A DNA stretch of 34,082 bases, taken from contig JAOAAU010000048.1 of NCBI GenBank assembly GCA_026418695.1, positions 1 through 34,082 of the forward strand, in the 5' to 3' direction. Both the position numbers and the translations under genes were made by a program. The notes under the pieces are model-generated. The model saw only the letters and a program-made list of their open reading frames with translations, was not told the DNA's origin and searched no databases. This stretch comes from Clostridia bacterium (lineage in GTDB: Bacteria; Bacillota; Clostridia; Acetivibrionales; JAFADI01). The number at the start of each line of letters is the position of its first letter. Positions within the stretch are counted from its first letter, which is position 1. Shown in pieces: positions 1 to 7,601 of the stretch.

Positions 1-1
1 T

Positions 2-577
2 ACACATTTTGGAATTGGGAAAAAAGGAGAAATCCATCAGTACGTGAGTGAGGAACATGCAGCTTGGGGGAATGGCCTTCTGACCAATCCGAACTGGGAG
101 TGGGCGAAAGTTTTTCCAGGGGTAAATCCGAACCTTTATTCGCTAAGTTATGAACTGGAAGGAATGTCAGGGGAAATTCCGACGGCAGAACAATGGAATG
201 CACTTATATACCTTCTAAAATTTAAATCAGCAGAATACGGAATTCCAATAGAGCGCAGAAGATTTGTCGGACATTACATGATTGATCCTGTTAATCGTGC
301 TGGGTGTCCGGGAGCAGGATTTCCTTGGGATAGACTGTTTCAAGAATTCAATATTTCATCATCAGTTACAAAAATCTCATTTCCTGTAATTGCATTTGGA
401 GCAAAGGGGGAAGCGGTGAGATATCTACAAGCCCAACTAAATGCACGAGGGTTTGATTGTGGAGTAGTTGACGGTGAGTTTGGGGAAAAGACCTTGAAAG
501 CACTAGTGAATTTCCAAAGAGCAAAAGGGCTTACAGCGGACGGAATTGTTGGTCCTATAACATGGGCGCACTTATAA
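2..577 (+). CDS. N-acetylmuramoyl-L-alanine amidase with peptidoglycan-binding domain (5' end outside window)
   Basis: This is the C-terminal part of a cell-wall amidase that cleaves the bond between N-acetylmuramic acid and L-alanine of the stem peptide. The frame is open to the first base and encodes THFGIGKKGEIHQYV, a typical Amidase_2 core segment, so the GTG at 44 is internal and the gene starts upstream of the window. Further on, VGHYMIDP and GCPGAGFPWDR match the His and Cys zinc-ligand region of the family. The last 65 or so residues form a PG_binding_1 domain (GAKGEAVRYLQ, DGEFGEKTLKALVNFQ, DGIVGPITW). It ends with TAA just before a 60-bp palindrome that may act as a shared transcript end with the convergent GH18 gene. 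Whether it is a spore, phage-derived or vegetative amidase cannot be decided because the N-terminus is missing. Confidence 0.9.
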   Translation, partial: THFGIGKKGEIHQYVSEEHAAWGNGLLTNPNWEWAKVFPGVNPNLYSLSYELEGMSGEIPTAEQWNALIYLLKFKSAEYGIPIERRRFVGHYMIDPVNRAGCPGAGFPWDRLFQEFNISSSVTKISFPVIAFGAKGEAVRYLQAQLNARGFDCGVVDGEFGEKTLKALVNFQRAKGLTADGIVGPITWAHL

Positions 578-595
578 ATAGATAGATTCAAAGGA

Positions 596-655
596 GTGTC
601 AGGGGGACGGTTCTGGTGACATGCTTTTATGTCACCAGAACCGTCCCCCTGACAC
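596..655. repeat. Perfect 60-bp palindrome, REP-like element
   Basis: Two 27-nt arms (596-622 and 629-655) are perfect reverse complements around a 6-nt loop. The arm contains GGGGGACGGTTCTGGTGACA. A short extra copy of the arm end, CCCTGACAC, follows at 658-666. It lies between two convergent genes and would form a very stable hairpin in either transcript. From memory, sequences with the core GGGGACGGTTCT and GTGTCA ends recur in many Firmicute genomes, often near Y1_Tnp (RAYT) transposase genes. No transposase is present here. A decayed relative lies at 26662-26717. Confidence 0.85.
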
Positions 656-671
656 AACCCTGACACATTTA

Positions 672-2090
672 TTACTGTCCCAATCCGGCTTTGATCGTCT
701 CCCAGAAAGCATCATTATCATACCCGAGCTTCCATATCCCAATACCGCCCAGTTGGTATTTCGCTACAAGCGGAAGCTTGTAGGAAAGGCTTTGACTGTT
801 TTCGTACCACACCTGATGCGTTGTACCGTCTTTGACATAGGAAAAGTAAGGGGATTTGGCACTGTCATCCCAGGAACTCTGTACATTGTAATCCGCCAGG
901 AGGCTGTCTGCGCTTTTAAAAGTAACCGCCTTATTTCCCTTGCCGGACCAGTCATAGCCATAGGCAGGAATCCCCAAAAGCAGTTTTTTGGAGTCAATGA
1001 CGCTGGTGGCATATTTCAGGACGTTTTCAACCCAGGGCAGTGAAGCGATTGGCCCTGGGGTTCCGCCAAAGTAGTGTTCGTCATAGGTCATCAACAAGAT
1101 CTTGTCGGCATATTTACCGATTTCGATATAATCAAAGCCGCCGCTCCAGCTGTTGTTCCTGTAAGTATCTGATGTTTTTGCCGGGATGGATACGGTGGTT
1201 AAAAAACCATAGGGTTCAAGTTTCTTCTTTAAATCCCTGATCAGGGCAGTATAATTCTGTCTGTCTGTCCAATCGACGTTTTCAATATCGATGTTTACAC
1301 CTGCATATTCTTCCTTGCTCATGATCACAAGAATATTGTTGATGAGCTTTTGACGCTTAGCAGCATCGGATAGAACAGTATGGGACAAGCTGCGGTCGAA
1401 ATTGCCGTTTCTAAAATTATGGATAAGCACAAGCGGTTTAATATTATTTGAGTTGGCATGGTCCACAGAACGTGCTTGCGATTGTCCGGTAAGCTTCAAA
1501 TCTCCGCTGGTTTCCAATTGATATGAAAAGGTAGCAATGGCATTGACATTGCTTCCATACTTCAATAAGGATCCATGGGGAGCATTGTCTCCGAGGTAGT
1601 CGTTGGTGGTGAATCCTAAGACCGTATTGCGGGGCAAATTGTCAAAGTAGCCCGGATCTGTGATGGTCGCAAGGCCTGCCTCGGGAACCCATTGAACGTT
1701 CATTCCCATTTTTTCAGCAATGAATCTCAAAGGGATCATGGTTCGGCTGTTGTCGATCAAGGGCGCTACATCTATTGTTGCAGTATTGCCGTTGATGGAG
1801 GCAGTTTTGTTCCCGATTTGAAGGTTGATGTTTTTGTCCTTGTATTTCACAATAACTCTTTGACCCTCTGGTACCCATTCAACTGTAGATCCCAATTCTT
1901 CGAATATCCCGCGCAAAGGGACCAGGGTTCTGCCGTTCTTTATAAACGGAGGTACATCCGGGTGGAGGCGTTTCCCGTTGACATTGATGGCAACACCCCT
2001 ATTGCTTGCTGCATGCGCAATGGGAGATTGTATGGTAAGAATAGAAGCAGTTACAGTTATCAGTGTAATCAGTGAAATTAGCTTTTTCAA
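672..2090 (-). CDS. Secreted GH18 glycosidase with copper-amine-oxidase-like N-terminal domain (SleL/YaaH-like)
   Basis: This is an exported family 18 glycosidase, probably acting on N-acetylglucosamine linkages of peptidoglycan as in the cortex-lytic SleL/YaaH group. The N-terminus (KKLISLITLITV to SPIAHAA) is a signal peptide. Residues about 30-145 hold two copper-amine-oxidase-N1-type repeats with the NGRTLVPLR and NSRTMIPLR signatures. The rest is a GH18 barrel with the catalytic stretch GVNIDIENVDW, whose Glu (about residue 270) is the expected acid/base, plus LLMTYDEHY and GIPAYGYDW. I place the start at TTG 2090 because AAAGGA (2100-2105) lies 9 nt upstream. The in-frame ATG at 2099 directly abuts that site and would add only MVL. 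It converges on the amidase gene, so two wall-lytic enzymes are neighbours. The exact substrate is inferred from the family. Confidence 0.9.
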   Translation of the reverse strand: MKKLISLITLITVTASILTIQSPIAHAASNRGVAINVNGKRLHPDVPPFIKNGRTLVPLRGIFEELGSTVEWVPEGQRVIVKYKDKNINLQIGNKTASINGNTATIDVAPLIDNSRTMIPLRFIAEKMGMNVQWVPEAGLATITDPGYFDNLPRNTVLGFTTNDYLGDNAPHGSLLKYGSNVNAIATFSYQLETSGDLKLTGQSQARSVDHANSNNIKPLVLIHNFRNGNFDRSLSHTVLSDAAKRQKLINNILVIMSKEEYAGVNIDIENVDWTDRQNYTALIRDLKKKLEPYGFLTTVSIPAKTSDTYRNNSWSGGFDYIEIGKYADKILLMTYDEHYFGGTPGPIASLPWVENVLKYATSVIDSKKLLLGIPAYGYDWSGKGNKAVTFKSADSLLADYNVQSSWDDSAKSPYFSYVKDGTTHQVWYENSQSLSYKLPLVAKYQLGGIGIWKLGYDNDAFWETIKAGLGQ

Positions 2091-2306
2091 TAAAACCATT
2101 CCTTTATAAAAGAGTAGTATAACCCTTTTAAGTTAACATAAAGTTCCTCAAGGTTCAAAGGAAAATATTTAAAGAGCGCATTGTAAGCGGGTTTAAAAGA
2201 GAAAACACGGTGTTAAAGCAATTATTGTTTGCTCAACAGGGTACTGCATGCTAAAATATAAAAATGATGGTTAATATTTTCACATTCTTGTATTAAGAGG
2301 TTTACT

Positions 2307-2687
2307 ATGAAGCTATTGAGACAGCTGCTGATTATTTTAGCAATATGTTTTTTGGGTGAGATTCTACATAGATTTCTTCGAATTCCTGTTCCGGGAAATG
2401 TCATCGGAATGCTGCTGCTGTTTGGATGTCTCTGTACCGGAATCCTGAAACTTGATACGATATCGGAAATTACGAGCTTTTTGATGGATCACCTGGCTTT
2501 TTTCTTTATTCCGGCAGGAGTAGGCTTGCTGGCATATATGACGATTCTGAAGGAAAACTGGGCGGCGATCATAGGGATTTCACTGGTGACCACAGTCCTG
2601 GTGATGGTAGTTACAGGATATACCGTGCAGCTTTCCAAAAGGGGAGCACTAAGGAAGGAGGCCGTAAATGAAAGAACTGATCGATAG
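2307..2687 (+). CDS. lrgA: LrgA/CidA family holin-like membrane protein
   Basis: A small integral membrane protein of 126 residues in the CidA/LrgA family, which in staphylococci modulates murein hydrolase activity and cell death and in bacilli is linked to pyruvate uptake. About four hydrophobic segments are visible (residues 4-20, 28-48, 60-82, 88-110), with the family motif RIPVPGNVIGMLLL near residue 27. AAGAGG precedes the ATG. A weak promoter may lie at 2229-2257 (TTGCTC, 17 bp, TAAAAT). The gene overlaps the next by 20 bp, the usual translationally coupled LrgAB/CidAB arrangement. No LytSR regulator is adjacent. LrgA and CidA cannot be told apart from sequence alone, so the symbol is provisional. 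Confidence 0.9.
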   Translation: MKLLRQLLIILAICFLGEILHRFLRIPVPGNVIGMLLLFGCLCTGILKLDTISEITSFLMDHLAFFFIPAGVGLLAYMTILKENWAAIIGISLVTTVLVMVVTGYTVQLSKRGALRKEAVNERTDR

Positions 2688-3360
2688 CCCTGTCTTTGGA
2701 ATTATTCTTTCTATTATCGGCTATGAACTGGGTTTGCTGATCTATCGAAAAACCAAGCTCCCGATTTTTAATCCTTTGTTTATTGCCATTTGTTTTGTGG
2801 GAGCTTTTTTACTGAAATTCGATATCAGTTTGGATAGTTACAGCAAGGGAGGAAACCTGATCTCTATTTTCCTGGGGCCTGCAACTGTAATCCTGGCTGT
2901 TCCCTTGTATAAGCAGCTGAATAAGTTGAAAGCGAATCTGGTACCCATCCTTGCGGGAGTTTTTGTAGGAAGCATTACTTCCATTATCGGAGTTTCGATG
3001 CTCGTCAAGATGTTTGGAATCAGCCGGCAATTAGGCCTTTCGCTTATACCGAAATCGATTACAACACCGATTGGGATTGAGCTGTCAAAACAGCTGGGGG
3101 GAATTCCTTCAGTCACGGTAGCCGCCATTATCCTCACTGGAATCATGGGTTCCATTTTAGCGCCTGTAATCTGCAGGATATTTAGAATTACTGATAAGGT
3201 TGCTGTAGGAATTGCGATCGGTACATCCTCTCATGCGGTCGGAACAACCAAAGCAGTTGAGATCGGTGAAGTGGAAGGGGCTATGAGCGGACTTGCCATT
3301 GGTGTTGCCGGGCTGCTGACAGTATTTGTTGCGCCCATCCTTGTGCGCTGGCTGGGATGA
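2668..3360 (+). CDS. lrgB: LrgB/CidB family membrane protein
   Basis: A 230-residue polytopic membrane protein and the partner of the upstream LrgA-like protein. The family signatures IPKSITTPIGIELSKQLGG (about residues 130-149) and GIAIGTSSHAVGTTKA (about 181-196) are intact, and at least six hydrophobic segments can be seen. AAGGAGG sits 8 nt before the ATG, inside the end of lrgA. The pair probably forms a regulated envelope channel or transport system. Known relatives affect autolysis, sporulation or pyruvate movement depending on species, and nothing here decides among these. The two wall hydrolases just upstream fit an autolysis context, but that is inference from position. Confidence 0.92.
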   Translation: MKELIDSPVFGIILSIIGYELGLLIYRKTKLPIFNPLFIAICFVGAFLLKFDISLDSYSKGGNLISIFLGPATVILAVPLYKQLNKLKANLVPILAGVFVGSITSIIGVSMLVKMFGISRQLGLSLIPKSITTPIGIELSKQLGGIPSVTVAAIILTGIMGSILAPVICRIFRITDKVAVGIAIGTSSHAVGTTKAVEIGEVEGAMSGLAIGVAGLLTVFVAPILVRWLG

Positions 3361-3377
3361 TGCAGCAGGGGTTTATG

Positions 3378-3406
3378 TTTACGGGTTTGTTTCAATTTGT
3401 TATAAT
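3378..3406 (+). promoter_or_regulatory. Sigma-A-type promoter for the two-component operon
   Basis: TTTACG (3378-3383) and a perfect TATAAT (3401-3406) are separated by 17 bp. Transcription would start near 3413, leaving an untranslated leader of about 170 nt before the sensor kinase ATG at 3583. The stretch 3361-3582 holds no open frame that I can support. Confidence 0.55.
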
Positions 3407-3582
3407 GAAAATACTGATTTGATATTATATTGAACGCGAAAAAACTCATATGTTATTGATTTGTGCGCTTGTATTACCTTGATTTATTTCGCGATCATTA
3501 AATTTTTCGTGTAAAACCATTATCGCGGATTCTGTAGGAACTGTTTTGCAAATCCGGGGGTTCAACAGGTGAGGTAATTCCT

Positions 3583-5412
3583 ATGCGGATGAACGTGTGG
3601 CATGTATCAAAAAATCTTTTAAGAAGAGTTAAAAAAAATGTGTTGGACCTTTCTATCAATTCAAAGATCATGCTGTACTATTTGATTCTTTTGATTATTT
3701 CTGTGATGCTCAGCAGTATTCTATATCAGCAGGTCCTTTCCAATACGATTTCAGGAAAAGTAAGCGATATCGCGTTTCAGATGCTCCAGTCCATCAGTGC
3801 CAATTTCAACTCGACCATCGATATTGCAGGCGAATACTCAAAAATTATCAATGCCAATGAAGAGATTCAGGATTCGCTCAGAAATGCGACAGACAGCTTT
3901 AACTTTTACTATCAGTTGAAGGCAAGTAATGCTATTTCAAGGCTTATGGGCGGAAGCACGCTGATTACCTCGGTTTATATATTTGATAATTTCGGCAACA
4001 GATATCATGCCCATAAAGAAGCCGCAAGAGTGTTAAGTGTCGATCGGCTTGAAAATGCTCCCTGGTACCGTGAGGTAAAGGATAAACGGGGAGGGTTTAT
4101 TCTCAGGCTGAATGCCGGAGGGGTTCTAAGCCCGGCAGTACCACTTTACCCCGGATTCCGTGAGAATTACATATCCCTGATTCGTGAAGTCAATGACCTG
4201 AATTCACAGAAGACCATGGGTGTCATTATTATAAATATTTCTGAGCATAATTTCGAAAGGATTTTAAAGAGCGCTGTCAGTAATTATAACACCGAGATTG
4301 CCATTTTGGACCCACAAAACAACGTGGCAGTCAGGACAGGAGATAAGCTGGATTTCAACGTCGGGGATTTTGCAGTTCAAAGTGACGGAAAAGAAAGAAA
4401 CCTGACTGTATGGAAATCCAACGATTCGGAATATATGGCAACCTATATGAGGATTCCTGAAAACGGCTGGAAAATTGTTAGTATTATCCCCATAAGAGAG
4501 CTTTCCAAGGAATCCAGCGAATTTAACATGGTTGCCATAGTGGTGATTACGGGAAACAGTTTGCTTCTCTTTATCGGTTCCATCATTATCTCCAGATTTA
4601 TCACAGTACCTATTAAGAAACTGCTCAAATCCATGAAAGGAATCGAAAAGGGCGAATTCAAACTCGTGGATATCAAGACCGGAAATGATGAAATCGGAAA
4701 GCTGCGAGACGGCTATAATGCCATGATTGTTGAGATCCAAAACCTGATTTCCAAAATCATGGAGGAGCAGAAAATGAAAAGGAAAACAGAACTGGATGTG
4801 CTTCAGGCCCAAATAAAGCCACATTTCCTCTATAATACTTTTGATGCCATCAGTTCACTGGCGCTTGCCGGAAAAAATAAGGATGTCTATGCGATCATGA
4901 AAGCCTTGGGGACTTATTACAGAACCAGCTTGAGCAAAGGCCGGGAAGTCATCACGGTAGGGGAAGAGGTTGATGTTGTCGTCAACTACTTGAAGATACA
5001 GAAATATCGATATGAAGAGATGTTTGAAGTATCGTATGATATTGATGAAGAAGCAAAGAGCTATAAGATATTAAAGCTGGTCTTGCAGCCTTTTGTGGAA
5101 AATGCGTTATACCACGGTATCCGGCCGAAAAACGCCAGCGGGAATATTTCTGTTTCGGCAAAATGCAGGGAAGACTGCATTTTGCTGCAGATTACGGATG
5201 ACGGCGTTGGTATGGACGAGGGAGATGTGAAGAAACTCACCAGCGGGAAAGCTGAGAGAGAAAATCCCGGCTTTGGTGTCTGGGGTACCATAGAGAGATT
5301 AAGGATTTTTTATGGCGTAGAGGATGTTGTATCCATTGAAAGCCAAAAGGGTGTAGGCACCACAGTGTCTATAAGAATTCCATTGCAAGGGGAACATCAA
5401 GATGCAAAATGA
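3583..5412 (+). CDS. YesM-type sensor histidine kinase
   Basis: A 609-residue membrane histidine kinase of the LytS/YesM class, which typically senses extracellular carbohydrate directly or through a binding protein. The first membrane segment is at about residues 29-52. A roughly 260-residue extracytoplasmic Cache-like sensor follows, then a second membrane segment (about 316-340), a HAMP domain (about 338-392), the His_kinase motif QAQIKPHFLYNT with phospho-acceptor His414, and an HATPase_c domain with N-box PFVENALYHG (Asn507) and G-box TDDGVGMD (about 538-545). The stop overlaps the response-regulator start by 11 nt, so the two are translationally coupled. Position upstream of a sugar ABC transporter and GH30 enzyme suggests it controls them. 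The inducing sugar is unknown. Confidence 0.95.
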   Translation: MRMNVWHVSKNLLRRVKKNVLDLSINSKIMLYYLILLIISVMLSSILYQQVLSNTISGKVSDIAFQMLQSISANFNSTIDIAGEYSKIINANEEIQDSLRNATDSFNFYYQLKASNAISRLMGGSTLITSVYIFDNFGNRYHAHKEAARVLSVDRLENAPWYREVKDKRGGFILRLNAGGVLSPAVPLYPGFRENYISLIREVNDLNSQKTMGVIIINISEHNFERILKSAVSNYNTEIAILDPQNNVAVRTGDKLDFNVGDFAVQSDGKERNLTVWKSNDSEYMATYMRIPENGWKIVSIIPIRELSKESSEFNMVAIVVITGNSLLLFIGSIIISRFITVPIKKLLKSMKGIEKGEFKLVDIKTGNDEIGKLRDGYNAMIVEIQNLISKIMEEQKMKRKTELDVLQAQIKPHFLYNTFDAISSLALAGKNKDVYAIMKALGTYYRTSLSKGREVITVGEEVDVVVNYLKIQKYRYEEMFEVSYDIDEEAKSYKILKLVLQPFVENALYHGIRPKNASGNISVSAKCREDCILLQITDDGVGMDEGDVKKLTSGKAERENPGFGVWGTIERLRIFYGVEDVVSIESQKGVGTTVSIRIPLQGEHQDAK

Positions 5413-7003
5413 ACTATTGAAAGTCATGGTTGTTGATGATGAGAGATTGGTCCGGGATTTGTTGAAAGCCTGCATTGAATGGGAAGAGATTGGCCTTTCC
5501 ATTGTTGGTGAAAGCTCCAGTGCGGTGGATGCCCTTGAGTTGGTTGACAATCTCATGCCGGATATTATATTTACTGACATCTGCATGCCGATTATGGATG
5601 GTCTGGAGTTCAGCAAAAGAGTAGTGGAAAAGCATCCTCATATCAAGATGATTATCCTGACGGGACATGAAGAGTTTGAATATGCCAAGAAGGGGATCAA
5701 GGTAGGAATTGCAGACTTCCTTTTAAAACCCATCAACGATGATGAGATCCGGAAGACTGCCTTGGCTACTAAGGAAAAGATTCTTAAGGAAAGAACACAG
5801 ATTGAGGAATATGACCGGCTTAAGGAGCAGCTGCGGCAGAATCTCCCTGTTCTTAAGGAGAAGCTGTTCAATGAACTCATTCAGAGCAGCATAGATATAG
5901 ACTATATTCAGGAGAAAATCAAATATTTTGAAATAGAAACAAAGGAAGATGCTTATCAGACCGCGGTGGTTGAAGTCTTCAACGCCAAGGAGGATGAGAG
6001 CGCAGATGAAGAAAAGAAACTGCTGCTTAAAATTCGATGTCTGGAACTTACCCAGCAGTATTTTGAACAGGATCGATACATTCATGTATTCTTTGATAAC
6101 AGCCAGCGGATCGTTATCTTTTGCAACGACAGCACGATAGACCTTTGGGAATGCTGTGAAGCGATCAAATCCATGCTCATCAACCGGTTGAAGTGTTTTG
6201 TCTGTATCGGTATCGGGAATGCCTATGAGGCCATAGATACCGTATGGGTATCCTATAAGGAAGCCTGTGATGCATTGAAATACCGGTTTATTGTAGGGAA
6301 AAACCAGGTCATGAGCTATTCGGATATTTGCTCGGTTCAGGAAGAACAGACCCATATAGAAAATGATTTAATGAACAGCTTTTGCTTTTATTTGAAGTCC
6401 GGATTGAAAGATAAAGCGGAGGAATTAATCAACTGTGTATTTAAAGATGTGTGCAGCGGGGTGAATTGCATTGCCCAGGTCAGAGTTTTTGCCTGCAATT
6501 TTGTCGCCAATATCTTAAATGTTCTGATGGAAACAGGGATCAAGCCGGAGGAGATATTTGAAGGTGTGACCCAGCCCTTTGAAGATGTTTTCAAGCTGGA
6601 CTCGCTTCCGGAAACCAAGAACTACCTTAATGATATTTCATTTAAAGTGATCGCCAAAATTCATAGTGCCCAAGGCAAGAAGGCCAGAAAAGTAATTCAT
6701 GATGTAAAAGACTATATCGACAGTAATTATACCCGTCCGGACATCACACTTTCGGAAGTGGCAAAGAACTTCTACCTCAATCTCAGTTATCTGAGTCGAA
6801 TTTTTAAGGAAGAGACGGGGATGACCTTTGTGGATTACCTCAATAAACTGAGGATGGAGAAAGCCATCAAACTATTGAATGAAACGGACAAGAAGGCTTA
6901 TGAGATTGCTGAAGAGGTGGGAATTAATGATCCTCACTATTTCAGCGTATGCTTTAAAAAATTCTCCGGAGTCAGTGTGAACGAATTTAAGAAGGCAAGG
7001 TAG
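5402..7003 (+). CDS. YesN-type response regulator (REC plus AraC HTH)
   Basis: A 533-residue cytoplasmic transcription factor. The N-terminal receiver domain (about 1-120) has the acidic pair Asp12/Asp13, phospho-acceptor Asp59 in FTDICMP, Thr87 and Lys109 in FLLKP. A middle region of about 300 residues of the type seen in YesN-like regulators follows. The C-terminal AraC domain (about 430-533) contains DITLSEVAKNFYLNLSYLSR and the second helix-turn-helix AYEIAEEVGINDPHYFSVCF. It is coupled to the upstream kinase by an 11-nt overlap and is followed by about 600 bp of regulatory DNA before the solute-binding-protein gene, its most likely target. Regulators of this class usually activate transporter operons on a sugar signal. 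The start ATG is set by the overlap and by the tidy start of the receiver fold. Confidence 0.95.
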   Translation: MQNELLKVMVVDDERLVRDLLKACIEWEEIGLSIVGESSSAVDALELVDNLMPDIIFTDICMPIMDGLEFSKRVVEKHPHIKMIILTGHEEFEYAKKGIKVGIADFLLKPINDDEIRKTALATKEKILKERTQIEEYDRLKEQLRQNLPVLKEKLFNELIQSSIDIDYIQEKIKYFEIETKEDAYQTAVVEVFNAKEDESADEEKKLLLKIRCLELTQQYFEQDRYIHVFFDNSQRIVIFCNDSTIDLWECCEAIKSMLINRLKCFVCIGIGNAYEAIDTVWVSYKEACDALKYRFIVGKNQVMSYSDICSVQEEQTHIENDLMNSFCFYLKSGLKDKAEELINCVFKDVCSGVNCIAQVRVFACNFVANILNVLMETGIKPEEIFEGVTQPFEDVFKLDSLPETKNYLNDISFKVIAKIHSAQGKKARKVIHDVKDYIDSNYTRPDITLSEVAKNFYLNLSYLSRIFKEETGMTFVDYLNKLRMEKAIKLLNETDKKAYEIAEEVGINDPHYFSVCFKKFSGVSVNEFKKAR

Positions 7004-7039
7004 CACAGATAAATCTCCAGTTTATTGATGATGTAGAAA

Positions 7040-7094
7040 TTTGTCTAAATATTGTTATAAAAGGATAGACAAACAAATTTTACTATAGTATAAT
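7040..7094 (+). promoter_or_regulatory. Strong promoter with inverted-repeat operator for the sugar transporter operon
   Basis: TAGACA (7066-7071), a 17-bp spacer and TATAAT (7089-7094) form a near-consensus promoter. An inverted repeat TTTGTCTA (7040-7047) and TAGACAAA (7066-7073), 18 bp apart, overlaps the -35 element, so a bound protein would meet RNA polymerase there. Transcription would start near 7101, giving a leader of about 500 nt before the binding-protein gene at 7602. Which regulator binds, YesN-like or another, is not known. Confidence 0.6.
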
Positions 7095-7601
7095 AAGTCT
7101 TAGCTGTTATTTACATAAAGAATTTCAATAAAGAATTTCAATAAAGAATCGTTAAGATTCTTTTCTTTCCTAAATATTTGCAATCTGTAAATGAGTTATT
7201 TTATCCAAAGGTTTACTAATTGAAAATAGCAAGAATCAATCAACGAAGACCTGTGAGTATTGGCTTGGTCAGATTATGCAATCCCATGGAATATCAAATA
7301 CTTTTCTTTATAAATCGTGAAATTAATTGTGCAAAGACAAATTGAGTTTCATGAATTTAATTTCAAGACATTAAAGTACCATAAAAAAGCGGCATCGCGT
7401 TCGATATAATTCTATATTTTTTTCTTTATCATAAACCTGATTTAATCCCTCCGGCTATAAAGGTTGAATTTTTTCTAGGAAAATATTTTAAGAAAAAAAT
7501 TTAAACCTTTTAGTAAATACATTCAATTCAAATCCATTCACAGCTATCGTATGATAGAGACAAGAGGTCACTCGATAGCAAAATTAAAAGGAGGATGTCG
7601 A
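7095..7601 (+). promoter_or_regulatory. Long structured leader before the solute-binding-protein gene
   Basis: About 500 very AT-rich bases without a supported gene. Visible structure: tandem 13-mers ATAAAGAATTTCA at 7115-7127 and 7128-7140 with a partial third copy; an 8-bp hairpin AAAGAATC/GATTCTTT (7143-7150 and 7156-7163) followed by T-rich sequence, which could end the regulator transcript or attenuate; a TATAAT without a good -35 at 7405-7410; a long imperfect hairpin with arms 7459-7476 and 7491-7510; and a small CTATC/GATAG stem (7544-7557). The binding-protein start at 7602 has AAAAGGAGG at 7586-7594. Confidence 0.5.

Noticed and set aside
340-1043. Open frames on both strands across the amidase end and the palindrome (340-666 minus, 621-1043 plus)
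   Set aside because: They run antisense through recognisable genes or begin in the palindrome, have no ribosome site and no family resemblance.
7405-7410. TATAAT as a nearer promoter for the binding-protein gene
   Set aside because: No acceptable -35 lies 16-18 bp upstream; the promoter at 7066-7094 is far better. A regulator-dependent promoter here cannot be fully excluded.
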